Notes: generated from the letters alone by a model not told the origin. Shown: positions 16,339 through 25,122, numbered from the stretch's first letter. The stretch is 34,763 bases of DNA from DATBRC01 sp036560485 (GCA_036560485.1 DATBRC010000075.1:1-34763); one strand, 5' to 3'. Numbers and translations are program-made.

Positions 16339-17406
16339 ATGGGATCACTAGTGCGCGCGGTCGACGCAGGTCGCGGCAATATTAAATTTGTGGTGGGCGA
16401 CGAAGGAGAGGAAATCAAGTGCATGCACTTTCCGTCCGAAGCCTACCCAATGGAAAAGGAAAGGAGCAGCGACGGCCTGGGGACCAGGTACAAGAGCGTT
16501 GCGGTTCCTATTTCCGGCTTGCTCTACGAAGTCGGACCGGATGCGCATCTGGCCGCCGATGTCTTCAATGCCAAGGTGTTACAGCACGATGCGTATTTCG
16601 AAACGAGCGAATATCTGGCGCTGGTGCGCGGCGCCTTGCATTACATGAAAGTCGACCACATCGATTTGCTGGTGGTCGGTTTGCCGGTGGCGACCTTCAA
16701 GGCGCCAAAAAGTATCGCCGCGCTCGAAAAGAAAATGGCGGGGCAGCATGATCTGGGCAAAGGCCGGACGGTCACGGTCGACAAAGTGCAGGTGCTGGCG
16801 CAACCGACCGGCGCACTGATGTATTACGGGAAGATTCACAACCGGTTGAAAGAACTGCGAGGGGAAAAAAGTCTCATTATCGATCCCGGCGCGCGCACCT
16901 TCGACTGGATCGTCACGCAAGGCATGCAGCAAATCGAGGGCAAGAGCCATTCGTTGAACCGCGGCATGTTCGACGTGCTGCAAAAGATCGCCGAAGGCAT
17001 CAGCGGCAATACCGGCACGCAGTTTCGGGAGTTTAGTTTGATCGATGCGGCGCTGCGCGGCGGCAAGAATCCGGTGGTGTTCCAGCAGGAGTACGACATC
17101 TCCGGCCACCTGCCGATGGCCAGAAAAGTCCCGGAACATGCGGTCGCCGAGATGCAGCACTATGTCGGCGACGCCAGCGATATCAGGAACATCATCATCG
17201 TGGGCGGCGGCGCGTTCTTCTTCAAGAAAGCCATCAAGGCTGCTTTTCCAAAACACAAGATTCATGAGTTGAAAGACGCGCTGTATGCGAACGTCAAGGG
17301 ATTTCAGCTGGCAGGCAGATCGATTCTTGCCAAGGGCCAGCAGGCAGTCCAGCCGTCTCTCTTTGCGACGATGGAGCCCACAGGAGGCGACCATGCGCAA
17401 TCGTGA
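16339..17406 (+). CDS. parM: ParM/StbA-family actin-like ATPase
   Basis: The 355-residue protein has the actin/Hsp70 nucleotide-binding motifs: phosphate-1 VDAGRGNIKF (residues 8-17), phosphate-2 LIIDPGARTFDW (179-190, Asp182), and the adenosine motif IIIVGGGAFFF. The text YEVGPDAHLA and IDLLVVGLPVATF matches plasmid segregation ATPases of the StbA type, including 'PRTRC protein D'. Such proteins polymerise and push DNA copies apart. AGGAGG precedes the ATG (GCGAGGAGGTC). The next gene overlaps its end by 14 bp, as in par operons. On an integrated element it may support an excised circular form. Confidence 0.88.
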   Translation: MGSLVRAVDAGRGNIKFVVGDEGEEIKCMHFPSEAYPMEKERSSDGLGTRYKSVAVPISGLLYEVGPDAHLAADVFNAKVLQHDAYFETSEYLALVRGALHYMKVDHIDLLVVGLPVATFKAPKSIAALEKKMAGQHDLGKGRTVTVDKVQVLAQPTGALMYYGKIHNRLKELRGEKSLIIDPGARTFDWIVTQGMQQIEGKSHSLNRGMFDVLQKIAEGISGNTGTQFREFSLIDAALRGGKNPVVFQQEYDISGHLPMARKVPEHAVAEMQHYVGDASDIRNIIIVGGGAFFFKKAIKAAFPKHKIHELKDALYANVKGFQLAGRSILAKGQQAVQPSLFATMEPTGGDHAQS

Positions 17407-17683
17407 TGACAGTCCAGGAAAAGACAACCGGCTGCGTTTGAACGTCTCGGTGGCCCGGGATGAGCATCCCGATTTGTTCGACGAACTCAAGAAGTTCAGT
17501 TCCGGGCACAAGCGCGTGCAGCGGATCAAGACGCTGGCCAGCGAACGGCTGTTGCTGGCTGGACGCATCCTGTCGGCGCCAATCTCAGTGCGACAGGATG
17601 CCGCCCAGGCAAGTGACATACCGCAGGTTCAAGAAGACGAATTGGCGGCGGCGCACGAACTGTGTTTGCCGCCGATAAAGTAA
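17393..17683 (+). CDS. Putative ParR/StbB-like partition partner
   Basis: This 96-residue protein overlaps the parM end by 14 bp, with its own AGGAGG site five bases before the ATG. The text RLRLNVSVARDEHPDLFDEL, then KRVQRIKTLASERLLLAG, resembles a ribbon-helix-helix: a short basic strand followed by two helices, as in small adaptors that bind DNA repeats and link them to ParM filaments. The C-terminal third is acidic and probably disordered. Function is assigned from size, position and fold impression. Confidence 0.65.
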   Translation: MRNRDDSPGKDNRLRLNVSVARDEHPDLFDELKKFSSGHKRVQRIKTLASERLLLAGRILSAPISVRQDAAQASDIPQVQEDELAAAHELCLPPIK

Positions 17684-17740
17684 TTTATTTCAGAATCGAT
17701 CCGGCCATCGATTCGCTTTTGATCTGAAAGGAGAGGCCTC

Positions 17741-17971
17741 ATGCCAGCAGACAAACCAACTCACCCTGAAATCCGTTTAATCAGACTGCCGCAAGTGCTG
17801 GCGCTGTGCGGCATGTCCCGTAGCTGTGTGTACGATTCGATCAAGAAGGGGACGTTTCCGGCGCCGGTAAAACTGTCGGTGCGATCGTCTGCGTGGATCC
17901 ACAGCGAGATCGTGGCGTGGGCAGATGCAAGGGTCAATGCCAGTCGAGCGCCACAAGATGAGCGGGCTTGA
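17741..17971 (+). CDS. alpA: AlpA-family DNA-binding regulator
   Basis: The 76-residue protein has the AlpA/excisionase winged-helix: IRLIRLPQVLALCGMSRSCV then YDSIKKGTFPAPVKLSVRS and WIHSEIVAWADARV. AlpA proteins activate or assist excision and gene expression of prophages and integrative elements. GAAAGGAGAGG precedes the ATG. It lies 57 bp after the parR-like gene in the same direction and probably belongs to the same operon. It is of full family length. Confidence 0.88.
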   Translation: MPADKPTHPEIRLIRLPQVLALCGMSRSCVYDSIKKGTFPAPVKLSVRSSAWIHSEIVAWADARVNASRAPQDERA

Positions 17972-18312
17972 CACGGGCGTCTTCTGCGTTGTACTGCAAG
18001 TGCAACGACGAATCAAGTCAGGAGACGGCGTGTGGCGGCTGCCTTGTGGCGAGCTCAAGGCAATGGAGCGAGCGCTGCATCTTGCGGCATCGAAAGCATA
18101 TCGTAGCATTTCGTAACATGGCATAACGTATCAACTGTAACGGTACGGACGAGGTCAAGTTCACGACAAGCAGGCTTAACATTGGCTTTCGCCTTGGTCT
18201 GAAGTTCAATGCCGGATCGATCGTACCTTCTCCTTCAGCGTTCCTGTACCGAAGGCTTGACAGCGCCGCAGCCGGGGCCACGCTTTTCTCATTTGATTAC
18301 GGGGAATAAGCG
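17972..18312. other. Intergenic stretch after alpA
   Basis: No supportable gene. A short frame starting inside alpA (17958-18116) lacks a ribosome site. The region is transitional in base composition. Confidence 0.4.
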
Positions 18313-18831
18313 ATGCCCATCTTGCAAACCGTGCGTGGTCAGATCGTCGATCTGCGCCGCCACACCAACGTGCACCTCTACTGGCGCGGCCACTACGGCC
18401 CGACCGAGCGTTACGAAGTATGGCTGCGGGACACCGATGCATGCGAACACCAGTTCACGATCCATTCCCGCACCATGCCAGCGCGGCGCGGCCATGACAT
18501 CAGCTTGCTGATCGATGCCGATGCGGTACGCGGCATCGTCAACTGGTCGACCGGCAAGTGCGTGAACTATCTGCGCACCGATCCGCCGCCATTGTTGAAA
18601 CTGCGCGATCTATGGGCGCTGCCCATTTTGTTTGCCGCACTCGTGACCAAGCTAGGAGTAATCGGATTGCTGCTGGTGCTGCCCGCCCTGCTGCTGTATA
18701 TATTGGGCGCTGTAGCGTTCCGTTATATCGATCGTCGGCGGCGAAAAGCGACGATCGAGCGCGCGTTGCGCGAGGTGCAGCGCCAACACAATGACAATCG
18801 ACCAACCCACCGACGCAACAAATCAAATTGA
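18313..18831 (+). CDS. Hypothetical membrane protein, 172 aa
   Basis: I do not recognise this protein. The first 95 residues look like a small soluble beta-rich domain (RGQIVDLRRHTNVHLYWRGH, then VWLRDTDACEHQFTIHSRT). A hydrophobic stretch at about 101-137 could form one long or two short membrane helices, followed by a very basic tail (RRRRKATIERALREVQRQHN). GGGGAATAA precedes the ATG. The codon use matches the GC-rich island, and it is the last gene before repeat C. A cargo or envelope role is possible, but there is no evidence for a particular one. Confidence 0.6.
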   Translation: MPILQTVRGQIVDLRRHTNVHLYWRGHYGPTERYEVWLRDTDACEHQFTIHSRTMPARRGHDISLLIDADAVRGIVNWSTGKCVNYLRTDPPPLLKLRDLWALPILFAALVTKLGVIGLLLVLPALLLYILGAVAFRYIDRRRRKATIERALREVQRQHNDNRPTHRRNKSN

Positions 18832-18921
18832 AACCGTTGACGTCGGAGTCCACGTTTTGCAAAAGCGGCTGTGCGCACGCCCATCCGATGAAATTTTGGC
18901 GTTCGCAGAAAACGTGTTTGA

Positions 18922-19165
18922 AAAAGTCTAAATGGTGGCCAACCTGAAGTCTAAAATGACCTGGGCGCCCGCCATGCCGCGCCGGGGCTTGGCGGGCGCA
19001 GCCGAAAGTTTACCTCTGGTTCTACGGTTGCCGCAATCGACTATGAAAACTCCACGCAAGTCGTTCGCCAGACGTCCCCGTTGAGTTCATCCTGACGTGG
19101 CTATGCAAATTGTGCAGATCCAATGCGATCAAAATGGTCACAATTCGGTCAAGATACAGTCACCA
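18922..19165. repeat. Structured repeat, copy C (right end of island)
   Basis: AAGTCT at 18924, again 23 bp later (18947), ATGCCGCGCC (18974-18983), and TTTACCTCTGGTTCTACGG (19009-19027). A perfect 10-bp stem GCGCCCGCCA/TGGCGGGCGC (18965-18974 with 18990-18999) encloses the core. The similarity to copy A continues through TTCATCC, GACGTG, CAAATT and CAGTCACCAT, ending near 19165. After it the composition returns to host-like; 19166-19417 holds nothing recognisable. Confidence 0.7.
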
Positions 19166-19417
19166 TTCCGTTGTGGTGCCGGCGCCATCATGCCAACTGC
19201 CACAAAAAATGCAGCCTGCCAATCTTTTCAGCCATGAGACATTGTGCATCGGTATAGCTGAGTGGCACAAATAGAGAGACCTTGATTAGCAACGTGCCGA
19301 TGATATATGCGCATTCGCATTAAAGCTGCAATTGTTGAGATAAACTGATCTGGGTACATCCAGTTTACATGATTGACTACCGCTTGTTCGCTCAACCGTA
19401 ACCCGTGCATCCAGCTT

Positions 19418-19612
19418 ATGGAAAGTAAATCAGACAATAAGCCACAAAGTTGTAGCAAATGCGCGTACTACTTCATTACCCATGATGTTGAGTTCATGTA
19501 TGGCTGCCGTGCCTTTAAATTCAAAAGTCAACGAGAACCCATTCTGATTGTGATGGAGACGTCGGGACAGCCTTGTCAATATTTTCAACTCAAGCAAAAA
19601 AACACGAAATAG
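19418..19612 (+). CDS. Small four-cysteine protein (zinc-ribbon-like), 64 aa
   Basis: The protein has Cys12-x2-Cys15, Cys30 and Cys53 (CSKCAYYFITHDVEFMYGCR, then SGQPCQYF). This pattern with aromatic YYFITHD and YGCRAFKFKS is a small conserved family in beta-proteobacteria, sometimes mislabelled as uracil-DNA glycosylase in databases (from memory). Four cysteines could hold a metal. The ATG at 19418 starts just before the conserved part. It is probably a host gene bordering the island on the right. Function is unknown. Confidence 0.65.
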   Translation: MESKSDNKPQSCSKCAYYFITHDVEFMYGCRAFKFKSQREPILIVMETSGQPCQYFQLKQKNTK

Positions 19613-20066
19613 TTCAGCATGAGTAATGGATGATTGAGTCTGACATAACCACGCTCTAATGAGCTTTGACTTCTAGTTTTGAAAAAATCTTGATTTCGGA
19701 TTCCTGATTTCTGATAAATCCACTCACGCAGCGACTTTCAACAGCGCGAATAGTTCTGTTTGGGGAATCTGTTTCGGGTTAGGCCAAACGGTGTGTCCTC
19801 CAGTAATATCTGCATGACATTCAGTCGATTTTCACTTTTCTCAAAATGACGAATACTCGATAACTGCTTTCAGGTTATCAGCCTCTAAAAGTTATTTACG
19901 ATTCCGCGGCAAAAAAAGATAAAGAAAATGGATTGGACGTCGCTCACTTGATATAACTTGATCAAGACTACATCCATTGTATTAATTCTTTCAGCAACGG
20001 TAGTTCTATTTGGATTCACGCTGTGATTTTGTTAAAAGGCTGCGCGACAAACGCCATCAATGTAGT
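19613..20066. other. Intergenic stretch, possible decayed coding remnant
   Basis: No intact gene. On the - strand a short frame ending near 19722 reads PKQIPQTELFALLKVAA and a stop, which looks like a protein C-terminus, but it is closed by stops about 35 codons upstream. Nothing else is recognised. Confidence 0.35.
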
Positions 20067-20569
20067 ATGGACGTGTTCTTTTTTACTTAGAATATGCAAG
20101 CTCCGAAGAACGAATTTCAATTAAATACGACAATGGCAGGTGTGAATATATTGCGACTGTTATTGGTGTTTCGAACTGTATTGGTACAGGTTGGTCGTAT
20201 GCGGCGGCATTAGCGAGCGCCGAACGTATGCTATACCTCTTTGGGGAAGCGAAAAACCATGAAAAGATATTGGCTGAGCAGTCTGTTAATTTACGCGACG
20301 CTTTTGGAAGGAATGAAAACGTAGCAGCAAATTTATTGCGCCGCAAATACGGTGACTTGAGTGCCGTCGAGTATATCGCCGTCCTCAGACTTGATTGTAC
20401 TGAGGCGCAGTTCCATGCAGCAATGTCAGGGATGGGCAAGCGGGAGCATAGAGTTCAGATCGCATTGTCCTTGGAGATACTGCCATCTGTACTGACAAAG
20501 AACCGTTCTTTCATGATCAGAAAAGCTGATGATCAAAGCTATTTCATGAGACTGAGGCATGGACAGTGA
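20067..20569 (+). pseudogene. Unknown gene with apparent frameshift near its start
   Basis: The first ATG of the long frame is at 20228, yet the same frame is open and protein-like for about 55 codons before it (EERISIKYDNGRCEYIATVI, then GTGWSYAAALASAERM) with no start codon. A good ATG at 20067 (MDVFFF) lies in another frame. One extra T in the T6 run at 20079-20084, or a -1 slip there, would join them into a protein of about 167 residues. The C-terminal part (LLRRKYGDLSAVEYIAVLRL) looks helical and cytosolic. I do not recognise the family. Either the gene is broken, or the sequence has an error, or translation shifts frame. Confidence 0.45.
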
Positions 20570-20720
20570 GTCGAATCGGGTAAGAACAGTGCAAGCCAAT
20601 CAGATATGAGGGCTACTACTAGAGTTTGGCCGAATCATTCATCAATAAATATCAAATATCCCTCGTACCAGCCGATCAGATTGCTACAACGACTTGTACT
20701 CATTTCAAAATAGGTTCCTG

Positions 20721-21536
20721 ATGCATTTCACCAGAATCTGCACTGACTTCTACGCGACCAGAGCGTGTAGCCATGTTATTCGCCAGTCTTTGTTTTTGGT
20801 TTTGTTTGCGCTTTCGCTTGCATCTCGCGCTCAGCAAGTAGACGTCCAGAATATTTCAATCAAAAATTGGACCGAACCATTCGAGTTGAAATGTTATAAG
20901 CCGAAGGTGAATTCGCCTCACCCAACCATATTATTGCTTCATGGTCGAGAAGAGATTTCCGTCTTCCCAAGACTATACCAAGGTTACATTGATCAATTAT
21001 CGACAGAAGGATTTGAGGTTTGTACGTTGCTCTACTATACCGAGGAAGATAAGACAATAATGACCGGAAACGACAGAGCGTTAAGGGTACAAAGATATCA
21101 CGTTCGACTAAAAAACTGGGTAGAAAAAGCCAAGCAAGCGTTGACGGTTTTAAGTGAGAGACCAGAGGTTGATTCCTCTAGGCTTGGTATCCTTGGATTT
21201 TCTCAGGGAGCGTTCGTCGCCATGGGAGTAGCTGCAAGTGATAACCGAATAAAAGCGGCTGCGGAGGTATATGGGGGGATGCCAAAGGAGTTCTTAAATA
21301 CAGCCAGTCGATTGCCTGCAGTTTTGGTTCTTCACGGAAATGCAGATCGAGTCGTCCCAGTCACGGAGGCCTATGCATTGGAAGAGCTTTTAAAGGAGCG
21401 GTCTGTGCACTACAGAATGAAAATATATGAGGGAGCGAAACATGGATACGATAGTGAGCCGGCATCGGGCATTGCAAAGGACTCATATCGTCAAGTGGTT
21501 CAGTTCTTCTTAAACGAGCTAGGGCATGGCGGCTAA
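20721..21536 (+). CDS. Alpha/beta hydrolase, dienelactone-hydrolase-like, exported
   Basis: The 271-residue protein has an N-terminal hydrophobic stretch (SLFLVLFALSLASRAQQ, about 23-39) fitting a signal peptide, then an alpha/beta hydrolase domain. Catalytic residues are visible: Ser161 in GFSQG, Asp209 in HGNADRVVP, His241 in GAKHGY; the oxyanion region is LLLHGREE. Dienelactone hydrolases usually use Cys, so a Ser nucleophile suggests an esterase or carboxylesterase activity. The ATG at 20721 is preferred over a TTG at 20694. The substrate is unknown, and it is a single gene. Confidence 0.8.
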   Translation: MHFTRICTDFYATRACSHVIRQSLFLVLFALSLASRAQQVDVQNISIKNWTEPFELKCYKPKVNSPHPTILLLHGREEISVFPRLYQGYIDQLSTEGFEVCTLLYYTEEDKTIMTGNDRALRVQRYHVRLKNWVEKAKQALTVLSERPEVDSSRLGILGFSQGAFVAMGVAASDNRIKAAAEVYGGMPKEFLNTASRLPAVLVLHGNADRVVPVTEAYALEELLKERSVHYRMKIYEGAKHGYDSEPASGIAKDSYRQVVQFFLNELGHGG

Positions 21537-21610
21537 TTGTAGTTCGACGCCGTCGCACTACGCGCTGGTCAATCTAAGTGTTAATCTCTTTCGCAGCGTC
21601 CAGACTTGCA

Positions 21611-21643
21611 AAATAAAAATCCCGGGGACTAGTGATCCCCGGG
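21611..21643 (-). terminator. Intrinsic terminator for leftward transcription
   Basis: CCCGGGGA and TCCCCGGG form a perfect 8-bp GC-rich stem with a 7-base loop (21621-21643). Read on the - strand the stem is followed by ATTTTTATTTT, a typical U-rich tail. It would end transcripts coming from the LivK remnant and HD-GYP region. On the + strand no T-run follows. Confidence 0.75.
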
Positions 21644-21836
21644 AAAGCCTCGACCAAACACGACTCTCAACGTGAAGATGAGGCAGGAGGAGCCTTACTT
21701 TATCAACTCGATTTCCATCCAGCAATTAGGTAAAATACTTACTTATCGACACATTTTAAAAAAAGAGCAATGCGAATCGTTGAATTGAGCACCATGTGAT
21801 TGAAGGCGATTCGGCATTGGAGATTATGTTTTCGTC

Positions 21837-22046
21837 TTATCGTACGCAAGGCCGCTTCTTGCCAATCATCGTCAGTTCAACATATACACTGCCTATATGA
21901 TTGTTTGCACTATAGGTGAGCGAAATTCCTCCCATATCTTTCCTTTTAATGGATTCGAGTGCCTTGATGAATTGTTCGCGCGTTAGATTGGGTCCTGTTT
22001 TTCGAATTCCTTCTTCCAAAACCTTCGCTGATTCAAATCGCCCCTG
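21837..22046 (-). pseudogene. LivK-type ABC binding protein remnant (C-terminus only)
   Basis: About 69 codons match the end of branched-chain amino acid-type periplasmic binding proteins: ESAKVLEEGIRKTGPNLTRE, then FIKALESIKRKDMGGISLTY and NNHIGSVYVELTMIG. Intact proteins are about 380 residues; an in-frame TGA at 22047-22049 and the adjoining HD-GYP gene leave no room for the rest. It is a truncated relic on the same strand as the HD-GYP gene, before the terminator. Confidence 0.7.
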
Positions 22047-22055
22047 TCATATTAT

Positions 22056-23213
22056 TTATGATGCGGCTTCATTACCCCATATCTGATGCATGCTGAAGCA
22101 CAGCGGTGCGTCCTCTAAGGAAATTGCCTGGATGATCGCAAACCGGCTATTTAAGGTGTCACGCTTGATAGGAAAAGCCAATGGTGCACCAAACGGACCA
22201 AGATATGATTGCACTACAGGAGTTTGCGGCGAATGACCTTGGTAAGTAACAATAGCCATCTCGCCATTCTGCAGTTTCACTGATGTCCCGGATGGATAAA
22301 ATCCGATTGCACCAATGAAATAGGGTGCAAGTTTTTTATCAACCTTCGCTTGTTCATCAACAAACAAATTTCGGAGAGCACCGTTCGGCAGTAATGGCTT
22401 TCTGTAAGAACGACCTGTCACTCTTGCGCAAAACATATCCGACAGTGTCAGTATTTTGGCATTTTGCGGAATCGCGTCAGCTGTTTTACCAAATGGGTAT
22501 CCGCTTCCATCTTCAAATTCATGATGGTGGAGTACAGACGATAACCAGTCCTGATTAGTAACTCCGGCTAGTTCGAGCATCCTCACACTCTCATGTGGAT
22601 GCTGCTGAATAGCTTCTCTTTCATATTCTGTCAAAGCATCGGATCGTTCTTGATATTCATTTTGCTTTCTCAGCATGCTGAGATTCATCGTAAGTGCCGC
22701 AGCTACGAGCGCAGACAATTCGTCTTCACTTTTTTTCATAACCTTGCCCACCAGAATGGATATGATTGCAACGTTTAAGGAATGACGGATCGCATGATCA
22801 GCAATCGCGTGATTGAGAAAAATGGAAGCTAACGCTATATTCGGATTCAAATTGGTCGTGCGCACTACTTCTTTCGCGACATCCATAATGCTGTTCTGAG
22901 CATCTGATTGATGGTGTAGTGAATACAATAGCGGGCCTAGCTGATGGGCTACGCCATTTAGCATTCGAATAATTGAAGGCAATTCAGGAACAACAGCACG
23001 TTGATGGACTGCAGCTTTTTCTCTGTGTACTTTTCCAATATCTATTTCATTCGCTTCTGCGAACAGACCACGCTCAATCAATGCGTTTAGTTGGTGAGCT
23101 GTATGGACGATATTTCCCTTTTTAAGTAGCAATTCACCTTGCTCATTATAAATATCCCACTGTAATGGTTGACCAATTTGGATATGCCCTGATCTAAGAC
23201 TTATTTTATTCAT
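22056..23213 (-). CDS. HD-GYP domain protein with degenerate HD pair
   Basis: The 385-residue protein has an N-terminal region of about 125 residues with no sensor domain I recognise, then an HD-GYP domain (about 130-300). The signature HHHEFEDGSGYP (229-240) and the later ALSD-like LSDMFCARVTGR are kept, as is His144 in RHSLNVA. The metal-binding HD pair, normally AALLHDIG, reads AALTMNLS (Met176-Asn177). HD-GYP proteins hydrolyse cyclic di-GMP; loss of HD argues for a binding or regulatory role, or much reduced activity. A C-terminal extension of about 85 residues follows. AGGTATAG precedes the ATG. Confidence 0.85.
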   Translation of the reverse strand: MNKISLRSGHIQIGQPLQWDIYNEQGELLLKKGNIVHTAHQLNALIERGLFAEANEIDIGKVHREKAAVHQRAVVPELPSIIRMLNGVAHQLGPLLYSLHHQSDAQNSIMDVAKEVVRTTNLNPNIALASIFLNHAIADHAIRHSLNVAIISILVGKVMKKSEDELSALVAAALTMNLSMLRKQNEYQERSDALTEYEREAIQQHPHESVRMLELAGVTNQDWLSSVLHHHEFEDGSGYPFGKTADAIPQNAKILTLSDMFCARVTGRSYRKPLLPNGALRNLFVDEQAKVDKKLAPYFIGAIGFYPSGTSVKLQNGEMAIVTYQGHSPQTPVVQSYLGPFGAPLAFPIKRDTLNSRFAIIQAISLEDAPLCFSMHQIWGNEAAS

Positions 23214-23365
23214 ATGGCTATACCTGCATTTTTAAAAGTGGATGTAATGTCTCTCTTCTACTTTTGTTTGTTGTCCTAATGATGCAAAAAATTGAAGATA
23301 TTACTGAGCATTTATTAAAGGTTTGACAACCGTTTCAATTCCATAAGGATTAATCGAAGTGGTAA

Positions 23366-23661
23366 TTCGTGGAATTCCTGCGCGCACTGGACAAACAAAT
23401 CAAAGGAAAGTTGTTCATCATTTTGGATGGTTTGCCGGCCCTTCGCAGCCGTGTCGTAAAAACTATGTTCAATCGCTCGACGGAAACATCGTCTTGGAAA
23501 GAATGCCTACCTACGCACTGGAATTGAATCCGGTTGAATATATCTGGGGCTATATGAAACAACGCGAATTTGCCACGGTTGCACGTAATAGACTCAAGTC
23601 CATGCGGCGCAGGCCGCAGTTGATCACAGTGTTTTCGAAACAGGCCGAGTTGCCGATTTGA
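23366..23661 (+). mobile_element. IS630-family transposase remnant
   Basis: Two frames together spell the C-terminal half of an IS630-type DDE transposase: FLRALDKQIKGKLFIILDGL (frame 1, with the catalytic Asp of ILDG) then, after a shift in the A5 run at 23458-23462, NYVQSLDGNIVLERMPTYAL and ELNPVEYIWGYMKQREFATV, containing the catalytic Glu of NPVEYIW. The N-terminal HTH is missing, a segment after FATVA appears deleted, and PAHRS has become PALRS. No inverted terminal repeats were identified. It is an inactive relic. Confidence 0.8.
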
Positions 23662-23784
23662 TGTCATGTATTTATTTGTTAAAAGCTCAGTAATGCGACT
23701 AAAAAAATAGTGGAATCCACACAATGAGAATCTTTAAGAAATTAAAATACGGCTATTCGATTGGCCAGATGCTTTACAATAAAT

Positions 23785-25122
23785 TTAAAGTTTTTTATGT
23801 AGCCTGCGCAAACCAAGCCATACGCCGACTCCAATTAGAGGAAGTAATATGCCGATCACGATATCCGGATTGGCCGACCAGCCGACTGCTTTCATGCCCT
23901 TGATTGCATAGCTGATCAATCCAATCAGATAATAAGAAACCGCCACGACTGACAAACCTTCTACTGCCTGCTGCAAACGTAACTGCTGTGCGGCACGGGC
24001 ATTAAGCGATTGAAGAATTTTCCGATTCTGCTTCTCTTGCACAATGCCGACCCGCGTGCGCAACAAATCATTGGTATGCGCAATCCGATCGGCTAATGCC
24101 TCATGCCGCTGCGCGACAGATTCGCAGGTATTGATCGCTGGAGTCAGGCGCCGATCCATGAATTCCTCTATGGTCGGCACACCTTGAATACGGGTTTCAC
24201 GCAGCTCTTCAATGCGTGCATGTACCAAACGAAAATAGGCGCGTGATGCAGAAAAACGATAGGCGTTATCAAGCGAGAGTTTTTCAAGACGCGCTGCCAA
24301 ACCCGTAATGTTGCGCAACAGATCCTGTTCATCATTTTCCCGATCGGATCGTGCATCACCGCTTGATTTGTCGGTATCCACCATGGTCGCAGTCAAGCTT
24401 GCAAGCTCCGCCTCGATCATATTCAAAATCGGTGTTGAATGTTGTGCCCGCGGCAGCCCCAGTAGTGCCATCATGCGATATGTTTCAATCTCCAGCACAC
24501 GCTGGATCAATCGTCCGGCTTGCTGCTCTTGGAAACATACGTCACGGACCACAAAGCGGCTGAATCCATCCGGATGAATCAAAAAATCGGTCCAGACTTC
24601 ACCGCCTTGCATAACCTGGCTTCCAACCAGCATATTGCGATCGAACAAATCCGGCATTTGCGATGCCTGCACATCAGACGTCGTACTGCCTATCTCGAGT
24701 ATCACGTGTGCTGCCACCATAACTTTCCCTCGTAAACTGGACAACCAGTCTTGTGGAATATGATGCAGCGGAACGTATTCGAAGGCGGTACTTATTGAAG
24801 TATCGTTTTCAAGAGCTTGTGCAAAAGTGTATGTGGCAAATTCAGTGTGCGATTCCCATTTCAGACGGAATCGCCCAAAGTCATGAAAAAAATATTTTGC
24901 GTCAATTGCCGGGCCTGCCACGCCGAAATGGGTGCACAGCGCGGATAACGACATGTGCTGTGCATTTATTTTCTCGCCGCGGATATTGGCACCTTCAGAT
25001 GCGAATACAGCAAGATGCGTCAAACTCTGCGGCCCTGTCACTTGTAGAAACGGACGCGAGTGGACTTCAGCTGCCAACGGCACGCGCAAAGGATGATTCA
25101 AACTGGAATAGGACACAAACAT
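23785..25122 (-). CDS. DUF3422 family membrane protein
   Basis: The 445-residue protein matches DUF3422: the N-terminal LNHPLRVPLAAEVHSRPF motif is diagnostic, followed by a long soluble region with helices (residues about 240-390, including EELRETRIQGVPTIEEFMDR). Two C-terminal membrane helices (about 398-417 and 424-441) end it, with a basic tail. Function is unknown; the family is common in proteobacteria. The ATG lacks a clear ribosome site. It stands alone on the - strand. Confidence 0.88.
   Translation of the reverse strand: MFVSYSSLNHPLRVPLAAEVHSRPFLQVTGPQSLTHLAVFASEGANIRGEKINAQHMSLSALCTHFGVAGPAIDAKYFFHDFGRFRLKWESHTEFATYTFAQALENDTSISTAFEYVPLHHIPQDWLSSLRGKVMVAAHVILEIGSTTSDVQASQMPDLFDRNMLVGSQVMQGGEVWTDFLIHPDGFSRFVVRDVCFQEQQAGRLIQRVLEIETYRMMALLGLPRAQHSTPILNMIEAELASLTATMVDTDKSSGDARSDRENDEQDLLRNITGLAARLEKLSLDNAYRFSASRAYFRLVHARIEELRETRIQGVPTIEEFMDRRLTPAINTCESVAQRHEALADRIAHTNDLLRTRVGIVQEKQNRKILQSLNARAAQQLRLQQAVEGLSVVAVSYYLIGLISYAIKGMKAVGWSANPDIVIGILLPLIGVGVWLGLRRLHKKL

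Noticed and set aside
16579..17619. 346-codon frame opposite parM
   Set aside because: Shadow of parM and the parR-like gene, which have clear motifs and ribosome sites.
17925..18116. 63-codon frame overlapping the end of alpA
   Set aside because: No ribosome site and no recognisable motif; internal ATG at 17958 equally unsupported.
12268..19165. CRISPR array
   Set aside because: The repeats are kilobases apart, imperfect and separated by genes; no short regular spacers and no cas genes.
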